The notes: generated from the sequence alone by a model not told the origin. Positions 1 through 8,569 are shown, counted from the stretch's first letter. The stretch is 64,000 bases of DNA from Streptomyces sp. CB01580 (GCF_001905795.1 NZ_LIXJ01000002.1:207834-271833); one strand, 5' to 3'. Numbers and translations are program-made.

Positions 1-240
1 AACCCGAACGGAATGGGCTTCGGGGACGTCAAGCTCGCCCTGTCCCTGGGCGTGGCCCTCGGCTGGTACGGCTGGACGGTCCTGTTCGTCGGCGGTTTCG
101 CGGGCTTCCTGCTCGGCGCGTTGTACGGGTTCGGGCTGATGGTTCTGAAGCGGGCCGGGCGCAAGACGGGCATCCCGTTCGGCCCCTTCATGATCACGGG
201 CGCGCTGCTCGGCATCCTCCTCGGCGGCCTGGCCGCCTGA
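1..240 (+). CDS. Prepilin peptidase (A24 family), C-terminal fragment
   Basis: The reading frame is open at the left edge, so only the last 79 codons are present. The fragment carries the GFGDVKL motif, which matches the GxGDxKL signature around the second catalytic Asp of type IV prepilin peptidases. It is followed by two strongly hydrophobic segments and a basic connecting loop, as expected for the C-terminal membrane helices of this aspartic protease family. Such enzymes cleave the leader of type IV or Tad/Flp pilins at the inner face of the membrane. The N-terminal half and any methylase domain lie outside the window. No pilus genes are visible downstream, so any partners must lie to the left. 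Confidence 0.8.
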   Translation, partial: NPNGMGFGDVKLALSLGVALGWYGWTVLFVGGFAGFLLGALYGFGLMVLKRAGRKTGIPFGPFMITGALLGILLGGLAA

Positions 241-296
241 CCCCGCCCGCCGAATAGCGGTCGCGCCCGCCGTGCCCCGGCTGGCACGATCCCCGT

Positions 297-1157
297 ATGC
301 CCGGGACACCCGCAGAAGCACCACGACCAGAGCCAGGACCGGCGGCAGAAGCGACGGGAGCGGCGACAGGGGCGAGAGGGGCGCGAACGGCGTCGGAACG
401 CGCACGCTTCGACGCCCTCGTCGCCGAGGCGGCCACCGCCCCCGTCGACGGCTGGGACTTCTCCTGGCTCGACGGCCGGGCCACCGAACAGCGCCCCTCC
501 TGGGGTTACGCCCGCGCCATGGCCGACCGGATGGGCCGCGCCGGGGCGGCGCTCGACATCCAGACCGGCGGGGGCGAGGTCCTCGCCTCCGTACCGAGGC
601 TGCCGCCCCTCGTCGTGGCCACCGAGGCGTGGCCGCCGAACGTCGCCCGCGCCACCGCCGTGTTGCACCCGCTCGGCGTGGCCGTGGTCGCCGACACGGA
701 CGAGCCGCCGCTGCCGTTCGGGGACGGCGCCTTCGACCTGGTGGTCAGCCGGCATCCGGTGACCACCTGGTGGCCGGAGATCGCACGGGTGCTCGCCCCC
801 GGGGGCACGTACTTCTCGCAGCAGGTCGGCCCGGCCAGCGTCTTCGAACTGGTCGAGTACTTCCTCGGCCCGCAGCCGCCCGAGGTGCGCGGAGCCCGTG
901 CCCCGGAACGGGCCCGGGCCGAGGCCGAGGCGGCCGGGCTCGACGTCGTCGATCTGCGGATGGAGAAGCTGCGTACCGAGTTCTTCGACATCGGCGCCGT
1001 CGTCTACTTCCTGCGGAAGGTGATCTGGATGGTGCCGGGCTTCACCGTCGAGAAGTACCGCCCGCGACTCGCCGAACTGCACCACCGGATCGAGACCGGG
1101 GGTCCGTTCGTCGCCCACACCACCCGGTACCTGATCGAGGCACGCAAACCCGGGTAG
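297..1157 (+). CDS. Class I SAM-dependent methyltransferase
   Basis: A 286-residue protein. After a low-complexity Ala/Pro/Gly-rich N-terminus of about 35 residues comes a Rossmann-like methyltransferase fold. It shows ALDIQTGGGEV (motif I, SAM binding), a VVATEAWPP acidic-loop region, LPFGDGAFDLVVSRH (post-motif II) and VLAPGGTYFSQQVG (motif III). The substrate cannot be told from the sequence; the C-terminal half, including a conserved-looking FFDIGAVVYFLRK stretch, resembles small-molecule methyltransferases. No Shine-Dalgarno sequence is obvious. A CACGAT box 6 nt before the ATG leaves open a leaderless transcript. A 56-nt gap separates it from the upstream peptidase gene. Confidence 0.8.
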   Translation: MPGTPAEAPRPEPGPAAEATGAATGARGARTASERARFDALVAEAATAPVDGWDFSWLDGRATEQRPSWGYARAMADRMGRAGAALDIQTGGGEVLASVPRLPPLVVATEAWPPNVARATAVLHPLGVAVVADTDEPPLPFGDGAFDLVVSRHPVTTWWPEIARVLAPGGTYFSQQVGPASVFELVEYFLGPQPPEVRGARAPERARAEAEAAGLDVVDLRMEKLRTEFFDIGAVVYFLRKVIWMVPGFTVEKYRPRLAELHHRIETGGPFVAHTTRYLIEARKPG

Positions 1158-1223
1158 GCCGCGGTCTCTGCTCACGGACAGGGGTGCGACCCTGTACGGA
1201 GAGTACGTGGGAGGGAACTGGCC

Positions 1224-1682
1224 ATGAGGACGGGCGACGAACAAGGAGCGCCGCGGGTACCGCGGCAGGGCAGGGCGGACTGGCTCAGGGGAGCGCGCAT
1301 CGTCGGGGTGTACGGCGTCCGCTACCGGCCGGAGGGTCTGATGGGGGAGCCCGAGGCCGTCGAGTTCCTGCTGGCCGACGGGCAATCGGTGCTGCTGACC
1401 TGCGCCTCCGACTGGACCCTGCGGGTCGGTCCCGGTTCGTGGCCACGGCTGCCCACCTGGTGCGTGCCGTCCGGGCAGTGGGAGTTCGCCGCCGTGCCGA
1501 ACCTGCCGCGGCCCCCCGCGGGCGGCTGGACCGTCACCCGTACCGAGGAGCGCAGGGATGGGCGGGGCGAGGTGTGCGAGGCCGTCATCCGGTGCGAGGA
1601 CGGGCGTTTCGTCGTCATCGGCGGCGAGACCCTGGCGGTCCGTTTCACTCGCGACCACCACGGCGCACCGGCCACCGCCTGA
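1224..1682 (+). CDS. Conserved hypothetical protein
   Basis: A 152-residue soluble protein with no signal peptide or membrane segment. I do not recognise a named domain. The start is supported by a good GGGAGGG ribosome binding site 9 nt before the ATG. The protein has regular beta-strand-like alternation and many Trp residues (WLRGARIVGVYGVRY near the N-terminus, WTLRVGPGSWPRLPTWCVPSGQWEF in two pieces in the middle), which suggests a small beta-barrel or sandwich. It follows the methyltransferase by 66 nt on the same strand and could be co-transcribed. Codon use is normal for a Streptomyces gene. Function unknown. Confidence 0.65.
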   Translation: MRTGDEQGAPRVPRQGRADWLRGARIVGVYGVRYRPEGLMGEPEAVEFLLADGQSVLLTCASDWTLRVGPGSWPRLPTWCVPSGQWEFAAVPNLPRPPAGGWTVTRTEERRDGRGEVCEAVIRCEDGRFVVIGGETLAVRFTRDHHGAPATA

Positions 1683-2084
1683 GCCCACCCGGCCCGTGAC
1701 GCGCCGCTCCGGGGCCGGGAGCGCATCGGAGTCCTGCGAGTCCGCAGAGTAATTGCGGAGTGGCGTGGCACGCAGCACCACTTACGAAGGGTTATGGTGG
1801 AAACCCCCCCTCGGGCCGGTCCGTAACCCCCCCCCCCCCACGGACCGGCCCGTTTTTTGCGCCGGATCCGGGCTCGGTGTCCAGGCGCCGTATCCGCGCC
1901 GAACCCTGTGCCACCGCCCTCCGCGCGGCACCCGTCCGGGGGAGGACCGCCCGTCTGCCCGGTGAGGGCGCCCCGGCCGGGCGGGGCCGTCAACGCGGAT
2001 CGTCAAGGCCGCACCCCGAAGGCCATCCGCCTCCCGAGCCCGGCCCGTCCCCCCGTCCCCGGCTCCGGTCCCCGGCCCCGTCCG
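1683..2084. other. Intergenic region holding the 6C RNA candidate
   Basis: About 400 nt without a protein gene between a rightward hypothetical gene and the leftward aldo-keto reductase. Apart from the small RNA and terminator at 1742-1860 I see nothing firm. A ten-codon frame (1794-1826) ends inside the terminator loop, but its ribosome binding site is too close to its ATG to trust. Confidence 0.5.
1742..1860 (+). ncRNA. Candidate 6C small RNA ending in a C-loop terminator
   Basis: A strong Rho-independent terminator has stem arms at 1812-1824 and 1840-1852. They are perfectly complementary over 13 bp and enclose a loop of AA plus 13 consecutive C residues, followed by six T at 1853-1858. 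A second C run (seven C, 1804-1810) lies just upstream, after a short region that can pair (GGGTT 1789-1793 with AACCC around 1802-1806, or CACCA 1776-1780 with TGGTG 1795-1799). Two C-rich loops of at least six C next to a terminator define the actinobacterial 6C RNA class (homologous to mycobacterial B11). No gene lies downstream on this strand before 3327, which favours an independent small RNA. The 5' end and the first hairpin are uncertain. The element could also just be the terminator of the preceding gene. Confidence 0.6.
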
Positions 2085-3125
2085 TCAGCCGCGTCCGGCC
2101 CAGATGTTGGTGCCCTCGGTGTCCACGGCGAAGGCGTCGATCTCCCGCAGCTCCTCGGCGGACAGCGGCGCACCGGCGAGCGCCGCGACGTTCTCCTCCA
2201 GCTGCCGCACGTTCGACGCGCCGATCAGCGCCGAGGTCATACGGCCGTCCCGCAGCACCCAGTTCAGCGCCAGCTGGGCCAGCGACTGGCCGCGCCGGGC
2301 CGCGATGTCGTTCAGCCCGTTCAACCGGCGGACCACCTCCTGGGAGAGCAGCCCGGGGTCCAGCGACTTGCCCTGGGTGGCGCGCGAGCCCTCCGGGATG
2401 CCCGACAGGTACTTGTTCGTGAGCAGGCCCTGGGCCAGCGGCACGAAGGAGATGCAGCCCATGCCGGCCGCCTCCAGGGTGTCGAGCAGCCCGTCGTCCT
2501 CGATCCAGCGGTTGATCATCGAGTAGGACGGCTGATGGATCAGGGCCGGTACGCCCATCTCCCTCAGCAACCGGGCGGCCTCGGCGGTCTGCTCCGCGTC
2601 GTACGAGGACACACCCACGTACAGGGCCTTGCCCTGCTGGACCGCGGAGGCCAGCGCCCCCATCGTCTCCTCCAGCGGGGTGTCCGGGTCGAAGCGGTGC
2701 GAGTAGAAGATGTCGACGTAGTCGAGCCCCGTCCGCCGCAGCGAGGCGTCCAGCGACGACAGCAGGTACTTGCGGGAGCCCCACTCCCCGTACGGGCCGG
2801 GGTGCATCTCGTAACCGGCCTTGGTGGAGACGATCAGCTCGTCCCGGTACGGGGCGAAGTCCTGCCGGAATATCTTGCCGAAATTGAGCTCGGCGGAGCC
2901 CGGCGGAGGCCCGTAGTTGTTCGCCAGGTCGAAGTGGGTCACACCGAGATCGAAGGCGCGGCGCAGGATCGCCCGCTGGGAGTCGAGCGTGCGGTCGTCG
3001 CCGAAGTTGTGCCAGAGGCCGAGGGAGACGGCGGGGAGCTTGAGCCCGCTGCGTCCGGTGCGGCGGTATTCCATGGAGTCGTAGCGCGAAGCGGCAGCTT
3101 GGTAGAAGAGAGGAGAATCAGTCAC
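2085..3125 (-). CDS. Aldo-keto reductase, YghZ/GpR-like
   Basis: A 346-residue NADPH-dependent reductase. It opens with the short RRTGRSGLKLPAVSLGLW strand typical of the family. The catalytic residues are visible in DLANNYG (Asp and Tyr), STKAGYE (Lys) and IFYSHRFD (His). The sequence around NYGPPPGSAE and the long YGEWGSRKYLL insert place it with the YghZ (L-glyceraldehyde-3-phosphate reductase, AKR14) group rather than with sugar reductases of the AKR1 type. The GTG start at 3125 is chosen because AAGGAGGG lies 5 nt before it; an upstream in-frame start has no such site. It is transcribed alone, divergent from the prenyl transferase. The physiological substrate is inferred only from the subfamily. 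Confidence 0.88.
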   Translation of the reverse strand: MTDSPLFYQAAASRYDSMEYRRTGRSGLKLPAVSLGLWHNFGDDRTLDSQRAILRRAFDLGVTHFDLANNYGPPPGSAELNFGKIFRQDFAPYRDELIVSTKAGYEMHPGPYGEWGSRKYLLSSLDASLRRTGLDYVDIFYSHRFDPDTPLEETMGALASAVQQGKALYVGVSSYDAEQTAEAARLLREMGVPALIHQPSYSMINRWIEDDGLLDTLEAAGMGCISFVPLAQGLLTNKYLSGIPEGSRATQGKSLDPGLLSQEVVRRLNGLNDIAARRGQSLAQLALNWVLRDGRMTSALIGASNVRQLEENVAALAGAPLSAEELREIDAFAVDTEGTNIWAGRG

Positions 3126-3326
3126 GTTTCCCTCCTTATCACGGACTTGTGACAGGCCGGGTTGGGCCCGTCTGCCGCCCGCGCAGTAATGTTGCGGTCC
3201 CGGGGACAGCGAGGGCACGCGCGGAGCGATGGACTTTGCGGGGCGGTGCGGCGATCCCCAGAGAGGCGACCCCGGACCCCGGTCGACGGGGCGGGCGGGC
3301 CCGCATGGAACCGAGAGGTGAACTCA

Positions 3327-4088
3327 GTGAACTTGCGCGACCTGGTGTACAGGCTCTATGCGCGCCGGGTGGAGGCCCGCCTCGACCACACCCAGGTGCC
3401 CAAGCACATCGGCGTCATCCTCGACGGCAACCGGCGCTGGGCGAAGGCGTCCGGCGGCACGGCCGCGCAGGGGCACCAGGCCGGGGCCGACAAGATCCAG
3501 GAACTGCTCGGCTGGTGCAGCGAGACCGATGTGGAGGTCGTCACTCTCTGGCTCCTGTCCACGGACAACTTCGACCGGCCCGAGTCCGAGCTGACCCCGC
3601 TCCTTCGCATCATCGAGAACACCGTGCGCAACCTCGCCGCGGACGGCCGCTGGCGCGTCCACCACGTCGGCACGCTCGACCTGCTGCCCGCGCACACCCA
3701 GACCGTCCTCAAAGAGGCCGAACAGGCCACCCTCGGCGTCGACGGAATACTGGTCAACGTCGCCGTCGGCTACGGCGGGCGCCAGGAGATCGCGGACGCG
3801 GTCCGCTCGCTGCTGCTGGAGCACTCGGCCAAGGGCACGTCCTTCGAGGAGCTCGCGGAGATCGTCTCCACCGACCTGATCTCCGAGCACCTCTACACCC
3901 GGGGCCAGCCCGACCCCGACCTGGTCATCCGCACCAGCGGCGAGCAGCGGCTGTCCGGCTTCATGCTCTGGCAGAGCGCCCACTCGGAGTACTACTTCTG
4001 CGAGGTCTTCTGGCCGGCCTTCCGCCGCGTCGACTTCCTGCGCGCCCTGCGCGACTACGCGGCCCGCCACCGCCGCTTCGGCGGCTGA
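3327..4088 (+). CDS. uppS: Isoprenyl (cis-prenyl) transferase, UppS family
   Basis: A 253-residue cis-prenyl transferase that condenses isopentenyl diphosphate onto an allylic primer to make the polyprenyl carrier lipid for cell-wall synthesis, at the membrane face. The active-site signature HIGVILDGNRRWAK begins at residue 27 (catalytic Asp33), and the C-terminal diphosphate-binding motif RTSGEQRLSGFMLWQ is intact. Streptomyces often carries more than one member of this family, so it could make a short (Z,E-farnesyl) or a long chain; length alone does not decide. The GTG at 3327 is preceded by GAGAGGTG at good spacing. A second GTG nine nt upstream is possible. A short GC-rich hairpin at 4097-4116 may end the transcript. 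Confidence 0.88.
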   Translation: MNLRDLVYRLYARRVEARLDHTQVPKHIGVILDGNRRWAKASGGTAAQGHQAGADKIQELLGWCSETDVEVVTLWLLSTDNFDRPESELTPLLRIIENTVRNLAADGRWRVHHVGTLDLLPAHTQTVLKEAEQATLGVDGILVNVAVGYGGRQEIADAVRSLLLEHSAKGTSFEELAEIVSTDLISEHLYTRGQPDPDLVIRTSGEQRLSGFMLWQSAHSEYYFCEVFWPAFRRVDFLRALRDYAARHRRFGG

Positions 4089-4096
4089 CACCGCAC

Positions 4097-4116
4097 GGCG
4101 CGGGCACCGCCGCGCC
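4097..4116 (+). terminator. Possible weak terminator after uppS
   Basis: Seven perfectly paired bases (4097-4103 with 4110-4116) enclose a 6-nt loop just after the stop codon. There is no T tract, so it may only stabilise the RNA end. Confidence 0.35.
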
Positions 4117-4127
4117 CGGAACACCGC

Positions 4128-4240
4128 CTGCGGGGAACGGCACCCGGTAAAGACGTCACCCGAGCGGGGGACATCATCTGCGGGGGACGGCACTCACCAA
4201 GACAGCACCTGCCGGGACGTCATATGCCCCGGACAGCCGC
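4128..4240. repeat. Degenerate ~50-bp direct repeat
   Basis: A segment starting CTGCGGGGAACGGCAC at 4128 is repeated imperfectly at 4178 (CTGCGGGGGACGGCAC), with a third more degenerate copy from about 4209. The repeats lie in the ~480-nt gap between uppS and the PhoH-like gene. I see no gene in that gap. Confidence 0.4.
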
Positions 4241-4566
4241 ACCGCACAACCGGGCCGTCACATGCCCGGGACACCTCACCCGGCCCGCTCGCGCCCACGG
4301 CGCGGCATGGCTTCGCGTGTTCGAGGGCATACCTCTGGCAGGTCGACGTCCGGTCGCAGGCAAGGCGGACGTCGTGTCCAAGTGAGCGGCATGGAGTCCG
4401 CTCGCCCGGGAGGCCCTTTGCACACGAAGGACCGTACACAGTGCGTCCGACGCGGAGGGCCGGTGCTCGGCCCGTGCATCGGGGCCGCAGCCCGGTCCGT
4501 CCTCTCCCATAGGGATGTTCCGCGACGCCGTCCACCCCAACCTCGTCCGAGGGGGTACGTCCTTCC

Positions 4567-5889
4567 GTGGTGACCAGCACAAAGCGCCGCATGTCCGACA
4601 GGCGCACCTACGTTCTCGACACCAGCGTCCTGCTGGCCGATCCCAACGCCATGGCCCGGTTCGACGAGCACGAGGTCGTGCTCCCGATCGTGGTGGTCAC
4701 GGAACTGGAGGCCAAGAGGCACCACCCGGAGCTGGGGTACTTCGCCCGGCAGGCCCTGCGCCGGCTGGACGACCTGCGGACCCGGTACGGCCGCCTGGAC
4801 GACCCCATCCCGCTGGGGGACCTGGGCGGGACGCTGCGCGTCGAGCTCAACCACTCCGATCCCGGCGTGCTGCCCGCCGGTTACCGGTTGGGCGACAACG
4901 ATTCACGGATCCTCGCGGTCGCGCGCAACCTCCAGGCCGAGGGGTACGACGTCACGGTCGTGTCGAAGGACCTGCCGCTGCGCATCAAGGCGTCCTCGGT
5001 CGGGCTCCTCGCCGAGGAGTACCGCGCCGAGCTGGCCATCACCGACTCCGGGTGGACGGGCATGTCGGACCTGCCGCTGGCCGCCGAGCAGGTGGACCTG
5101 CTCTACGGGGAGGAGACGCTGTACGTCCCCGAGGCGGCGGACCTGCCGGTGCACACCGGGCTGGTCCTCCAGTCCGAGCGCGGCAAGGCCCTCGGCCGGG
5201 TCACCGCCGACGGGAACATCCGCCTGGTGCGCGGCGACCGCGAGGTCTTCGGCATCCACGGCCGCAGCGCCGAGCAGCGCATCGCGCTCGACCTCCTCCT
5301 CGACCAGGACGTCGGCATCGTGTCGCTGGGCGGCCGGGCCGGCACCGGCAAGTCGGCACTGGCGCTCTGCGCCGGTCTCGAAGCCGTGCTGGAACGCAGG
5401 CAGCACCAGAAGGTGATGGTCTTCCGCCCGCTGTACGCGGTCGGCGGGCAGGAACTGGGCTATCTCCCCGGCACCGAGGCCGAGAAGATGAGCCCCTGGG
5501 CGCAGGCCGTCTTCGACACCCTGTCCGCGGTCGCCGGGCGCGCGGTGATCGAGGAGGTGCTGGGGCGGGGGATGCTGGAGATCCTGCCGCTCACCCACAT
5601 CAGGGGCCGCTCGCTGCACGACTCCTTCGTGATCGTCGACGAGGCGCAGTCCCTGGAGCGGAACGTCCTTCTGACCGTGCTGTCACGGATCGGGGCGAAT
5701 TCCCGCGTGGTCCTCACGCACGACGTGGCCCAGCGGGACAACCTGAGGGTCGGCCGGTACGACGGAGTCGTCGCCGTGGTCGAGAAGCTGAAGGGGCATC
5801 CGCTCTTCGCGCATGTCACGCTCACCCGTTCCGAGCGTTCCCCGATCGCCGCACTGGTGACCGAAATGCTGGAGGAAGGCCAGATCTGA
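4567..5889 (+). CDS. PIN-domain PhoH family ATPase/ribonuclease (PhoH2)
   Basis: A 440-residue fusion of an N-terminal PIN nuclease domain (about residues 12-150, starting [12 protein letters not shown] with an acidic-cluster Asp at 18) and a C-terminal PhoH P-loop ATPase. Walker A is GRAGTGKS at 256-263 and the Walker B region is VDEAQ at 357-361. PIN-PhoH proteins of mycobacteria unwind and cleave RNA in an ATP-dependent way, so a cytoplasmic RNA helicase/RNase is the expected role. The GTG at 4567 has a G-rich ribosome binding site about 12 nt upstream; an ATG at 4591 is an alternative. It stands alone and is closed by a good hairpin at 5909-5945. Confidence 0.88.
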   Translation: MVTSTKRRMSDRRTYVLDTSVLLADPNAMARFDEHEVVLPIVVVTELEAKRHHPELGYFARQALRRLDDLRTRYGRLDDPIPLGDLGGTLRVELNHSDPGVLPAGYRLGDNDSRILAVARNLQAEGYDVTVVSKDLPLRIKASSVGLLAEEYRAELAITDSGWTGMSDLPLAAEQVDLLYGEETLYVPEAADLPVHTGLVLQSERGKALGRVTADGNIRLVRGDREVFGIHGRSAEQRIALDLLLDQDVGIVSLGGRAGTGKSALALCAGLEAVLERRQHQKVMVFRPLYAVGGQELGYLPGTEAEKMSPWAQAVFDTLSAVAGRAVIEEVLGRGMLEILPLTHIRGRSLHDSFVIVDEAQSLERNVLLTVLSRIGANSRVVLTHDVAQRDNLRVGRYDGVVAVVEKLKGHPLFAHVTLTRSERSPIAALVTEMLEEGQI

Positions 5890-5908
5890 TACGGGATACG
5901 ACAGTTGG

Positions 5909-5945
5909 TGCCGCCCGGCGAGCGCAGCAGCTTAGCCGGGCGGCA
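5909..5945 (+). terminator. Terminator hairpin after the PhoH-like gene
   Basis: Arms 5909-5919 and 5935-5945 pair perfectly over 11 bp around a 15-nt loop, 20 nt after the stop codon. Confidence 0.65.
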
Positions 5946-5989
5946 TCGTGCTGCGGTGGCATTTCCGTGAATCACTTGCTCCAAACGAG

Positions 5990-6279
5990 GTGTGAGCTTT
6001 CACACGCAACGGAGAATTGCGTCCTGGCGTGACGTTCCGGCAGAGTCTTGCTTCCGTCAGGCCCCGCATACGGCACACCCGCACCTCCAGAGGTGCCATG
6101 CACCACACAACTCAACAACCGTCCGCCGTATGCCGCCCGCGAGTACCACGCGGCGCTCCCCCTCCGGGGGCGCCCACCGGGCCCGTGCCTCCCGTGACCC
6201 AAGCAGTAGGGAGGCCAGTGCCAGGGGCACGATTGCGCCCGCGAGGTCACCTAAGCGGGCGGTGCTGGAAGGAAACCGT
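5990..6279 (+). promoter_or_regulatory. Structured leader of the SLT gene, candidate cis-regulatory RNA
   Basis: The stretch before the transglycosylase gene holds a string of hairpins: GTGTGA/TCACAC (5990-6005, 4-nt loop); GCACCTC/GAGGTGC around 6080-6097; CCTCCC/GGGAGG around 6188-6214; and CGCCCGC/GCGGGCG (6236-6242 with 6255-6261). The last one ends about 10 nt before the ribosome binding site AAGGAAA. Cell-wall hydrolase genes of actinomycetes are often controlled by ydaO-type c-di-AMP riboswitches. The 3' end here (CTAA, GGGCG, GGAAGG in order) is loosely reminiscent of one, but I cannot find the 5' conserved ydaO blocks in the right order. The class is therefore unassigned. Confidence 0.4.
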
Positions 6280-6987
6280 GTGAGCCGGATCTCGGTCCGG
6301 GGGTTCGCAGTGGCATCGGCCACCGCGGTCACCACCGTCGGCGCCGTCGTAGGCGTTGCCTCGGGCAGCACTCCCGCTGCCGACGACAACAACTTCGAGG
6401 CGACCGCAGCCGACACCACGCTGCTCGCAGACATCCCCGCCGGTCAGCAGGCCCAGGTGCAGACCGCCTCGCTCACGCAGCAGGCCGACGCCCAGGCGTC
6501 CGCGGCCGACGCGGCGGCGAAGAAGTCCGCGGAGGAAGCGGCCCGTATCCAGGCCGCCAAGGACGCCAAGACGAAGAAGCGGGCGGCCGAGGCGAAGCTG
6601 GAGCAGGAACGCCAGGCGAAGAAGGCGAAGGAAGCCGAGCGCGCCAGCCGTTCCGAGGTGCGCAGCACGGCCACGTTCGCCCAGCAGAGCTCGTACACCG
6701 TGGCCCAGGTCCAGGCGATCGCGCGGCAGATCGTGCCCGCCGACCAGTTCCAGTGCTTCAGTAACATCGTGAACCACGAGTCCACCTGGAACTACCGGGC
6801 GAGCAACCCGTCCTCCGGCGCCTACGGTCTCGTGCAGGCGCTGCCCGGCTCGAAGATGTCCTCCGCCGGTGCCGACTGGCAGACCAACCCGGCCACCCAG
6901 ATCAAGTGGGGTCTCAGCTACATGGACGGCCGTTACGGCAGCCCCTGCGGCGCCTGGTCGTTCTGGCAGGCCAACCACTGGTACTGA
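6280..6987 (+). CDS. Secreted lytic transglycosylase-like protein (SLT domain)
   Basis: A 235-residue exported peptidoglycan hydrolase. It has an N-terminal hydrophobic signal segment (residues about 8-30, ending near SGSTPA), an Ala/Lys/Glu-rich central region (about 70-125) predicted to form a charged coiled coil, and a C-terminal SLT/lysozyme-like domain. The catalytic Glu is in NHESTWNYRASNP (Glu167), followed by the SSGAYGLVQALPGSKM motif and the C-terminal WSFWQANHWY. It should cleave glycan strands during growth, germination or resuscitation. The GTG at 6280 is chosen because GGAAGGAAA sits just upstream and because the signal peptide starts there. A stem-loop at 7012-7050 terminates it. 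Confidence 0.85.
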   Translation: MSRISVRGFAVASATAVTTVGAVVGVASGSTPAADDNNFEATAADTTLLADIPAGQQAQVQTASLTQQADAQASAADAAAKKSAEEAARIQAAKDAKTKKRAAEAKLEQERQAKKAKEAERASRSEVRSTATFAQQSSYTVAQVQAIARQIVPADQFQCFSNIVNHESTWNYRASNPSSGAYGLVQALPGSKMSSAGADWQTNPATQIKWGLSYMDGRYGSPCGAWSFWQANHWY

Positions 6988-7011
6988 GTTCCGGTACCGG
7001 GATCTCAACCT

Positions 7012-7050
7012 CGCGAAGCCCCTCACCGTCCTACGGTGGGGGGCTTCGCG
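7012..7050 (+). terminator. Terminator after the SLT gene
   Basis: A 16-bp GC-rich stem (7012-7027 with 7034-7050, one bulged G) and a 6-nt loop lie 25 nt after the stop codon. There is no T tract. Confidence 0.75.
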
Positions 7051-7141
7051 CGTGTACGGTCGGGTCCGGACGGCCGGGCGGGCGCGGGAGCGCGGCGCGC
7101 GGCGCGTGGCGGGGAGCGGGAGCGGGGGAAGAGAAACGATC

Positions 7142-8569
7142 ATGTCGAGACTTCCGGGGTGGCTCGGTCGCCTTGGCACGGAACTGACCGCACTGGGCGA
7201 GCGGCTGGAACGGCGCACGGCCGGGGCCGAGGGGGGCGAGGGTGCCATGGCTGACGAGGGCGCGCCGGTCGGGCCGCCGATGACGAGCACGTCCGTACCG
7301 GACGACGCGGTCCGGCGCGAACCCGCCGATCATGTGCCGCCCCCGCCCACGTACGCCCCGTCGGTCGCCGCCCGGCCCGATCCGGTCGAGGCGATCCCCT
7401 GGAGCATGCGGGTCGCCGCCGAGGCGGGCTGGCGACTGCTCGTCCTGGCGGGCACGCTCTGGGTGCTGGCGCAGGTGATCAGCACCGTGCAGCTGGTGGT
7501 GCTGGCGTTCGTCGCCGCGCTGCTCGTCACCGCGATGCTTCAGCCCACCGTCGCCTGGCTGAAGCGGCGCGGGCTGCCGCGTGGTCTCGCCACCGCGGTC
7601 ACCGCGGTCCTGGGCTTCGTCATCATCGGCCTGGTCGGCTGGTTCGTGGTCTGGCAGGTGATGGACAACCTCGACACCCTCTCCGACAAGGTGCGGGCGG
7701 GGATCGAGGAACTGAAGCACTGGCTGCTCGACAGTCCGTTCCACGTCACCGAGCAGCAGATCAACGATGTCGCGAAGAACCTCAGCGACACCATCGGCAC
7801 CAACACCGAGGAGATCACCTCCGCCGGACTGCAGGGCGTCACCGTGATGGTGGAGTTCTTGACCGGGGCGCTGCTGGCGATGTTCTCGACGCTCTTCCTG
7901 CTGTACGACGGGAAGCGCATCTGGCAGTGGGTGCTCAAGCTGGTGCCCGCCCAGGCCCGTCCGGGCTTCGCCGGGGCCGGGCCGCGGGCCTGGCGGACGC
8001 TGACCGCCTATGTGCGGGGCACGGTCATAGTGGCCATGATCGACGCGATCTTCATCGGGCTGGGGATCTGGTTCCTCAATGTGCCGATGGCGGTGCCGAT
8101 CGCCGTGTTCATCTTCCTCTTCGCCTTCATCCCGCTGGTCGGCGCGGTGATCTCCGGGGCGCTCGCCGTGGTCGTGGCGCTGGTCACCGAGGGCGTGTTC
8201 ACGGCGCTGATGGTGCTGGCCGTGGTGCTCGCGGTGCAACAGATCGAGGGCCACGTACTGCAGCCGTTCATCCTGGGGCGCGCGGTGCGCGTGCATCCGC
8301 TCGCCGTCGTCCTGTCCGTCGCGGCGGGCGGCATGGTCGCGGGCATCGGGGGAGCGGTCGTCGCGGTGCCGCTGGTCGCGGTCACCAACACGGTGGTCGG
8401 CTACCTGCGCGCCTACGGGCAGGAGGAGGCCCTGCGGCACTCCCCGCCGCCGCGCGGGGCGACCGCGCTGGACATCGCTCCCACACCCGTGCCGGGCTCA
8501 CCGCCCGAGGTCCGGGACGGCGACGCGGGGAACGGCGGTGGCGGGAAGCACGGCGCCGACGGGCCGTGA
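7142..8569 (+). CDS. AI-2E family transporter (PerM/YhhQ-type, UPF0118)
   Basis: A 475-residue membrane protein. About 85 residues of hydrophilic, Pro-rich N-terminus are followed by clustered helices (around residues 95-135 and 155-180), an extracytoplasmic stretch with the QQINDVAKNLSDTI segment, and then four to five helices from about 235 to 430. These include the family hallmark region FIFLFAFIPLVGAVISG and VLQPFILGRAVRVHPL. Members export small molecules; the AI-2 link is only established for a few. The ATG is preceded by GGGGGAAGAG. The C-terminal 50 residues are disordered. It is separated from the leftward ahpD by a long bidirectional terminator. Confidence 0.85.
   Translation: MSRLPGWLGRLGTELTALGERLERRTAGAEGGEGAMADEGAPVGPPMTSTSVPDDAVRREPADHVPPPPTYAPSVAARPDPVEAIPWSMRVAAEAGWRLLVLAGTLWVLAQVISTVQLVVLAFVAALLVTAMLQPTVAWLKRRGLPRGLATAVTAVLGFVIIGLVGWFVVWQVMDNLDTLSDKVRAGIEELKHWLLDSPFHVTEQQINDVAKNLSDTIGTNTEEITSAGLQGVTVMVEFLTGALLAMFSTLFLLYDGKRIWQWVLKLVPAQARPGFAGAGPRAWRTLTAYVRGTVIVAMIDAIFIGLGIWFLNVPMAVPIAVFIFLFAFIPLVGAVISGALAVVVALVTEGVFTALMVLAVVLAVQQIEGHVLQPFILGRAVRVHPLAVVLSVAAGGMVAGIGGAVVAVPLVAVTNTVVGYLRAYGQEEALRHSPPPRGATALDIAPTPVPGSPPEVRDGDAGNGGGGKHGADGP

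Noticed and set aside
1794..1826. Ten-codon open frame that could be a leader peptide of an attenuator
   Set aside because: The GAAGGG is only 2 nt from the ATG, there is no downstream gene to attenuate, and the sequence is better explained as part of the 6C RNA.
5990..6279. A confident ydaO (c-di-AMP) riboswitch
   Set aside because: The conserved 5' blocks are missing or in the wrong order; only the 3' end is loosely similar, so I report only a structured leader.
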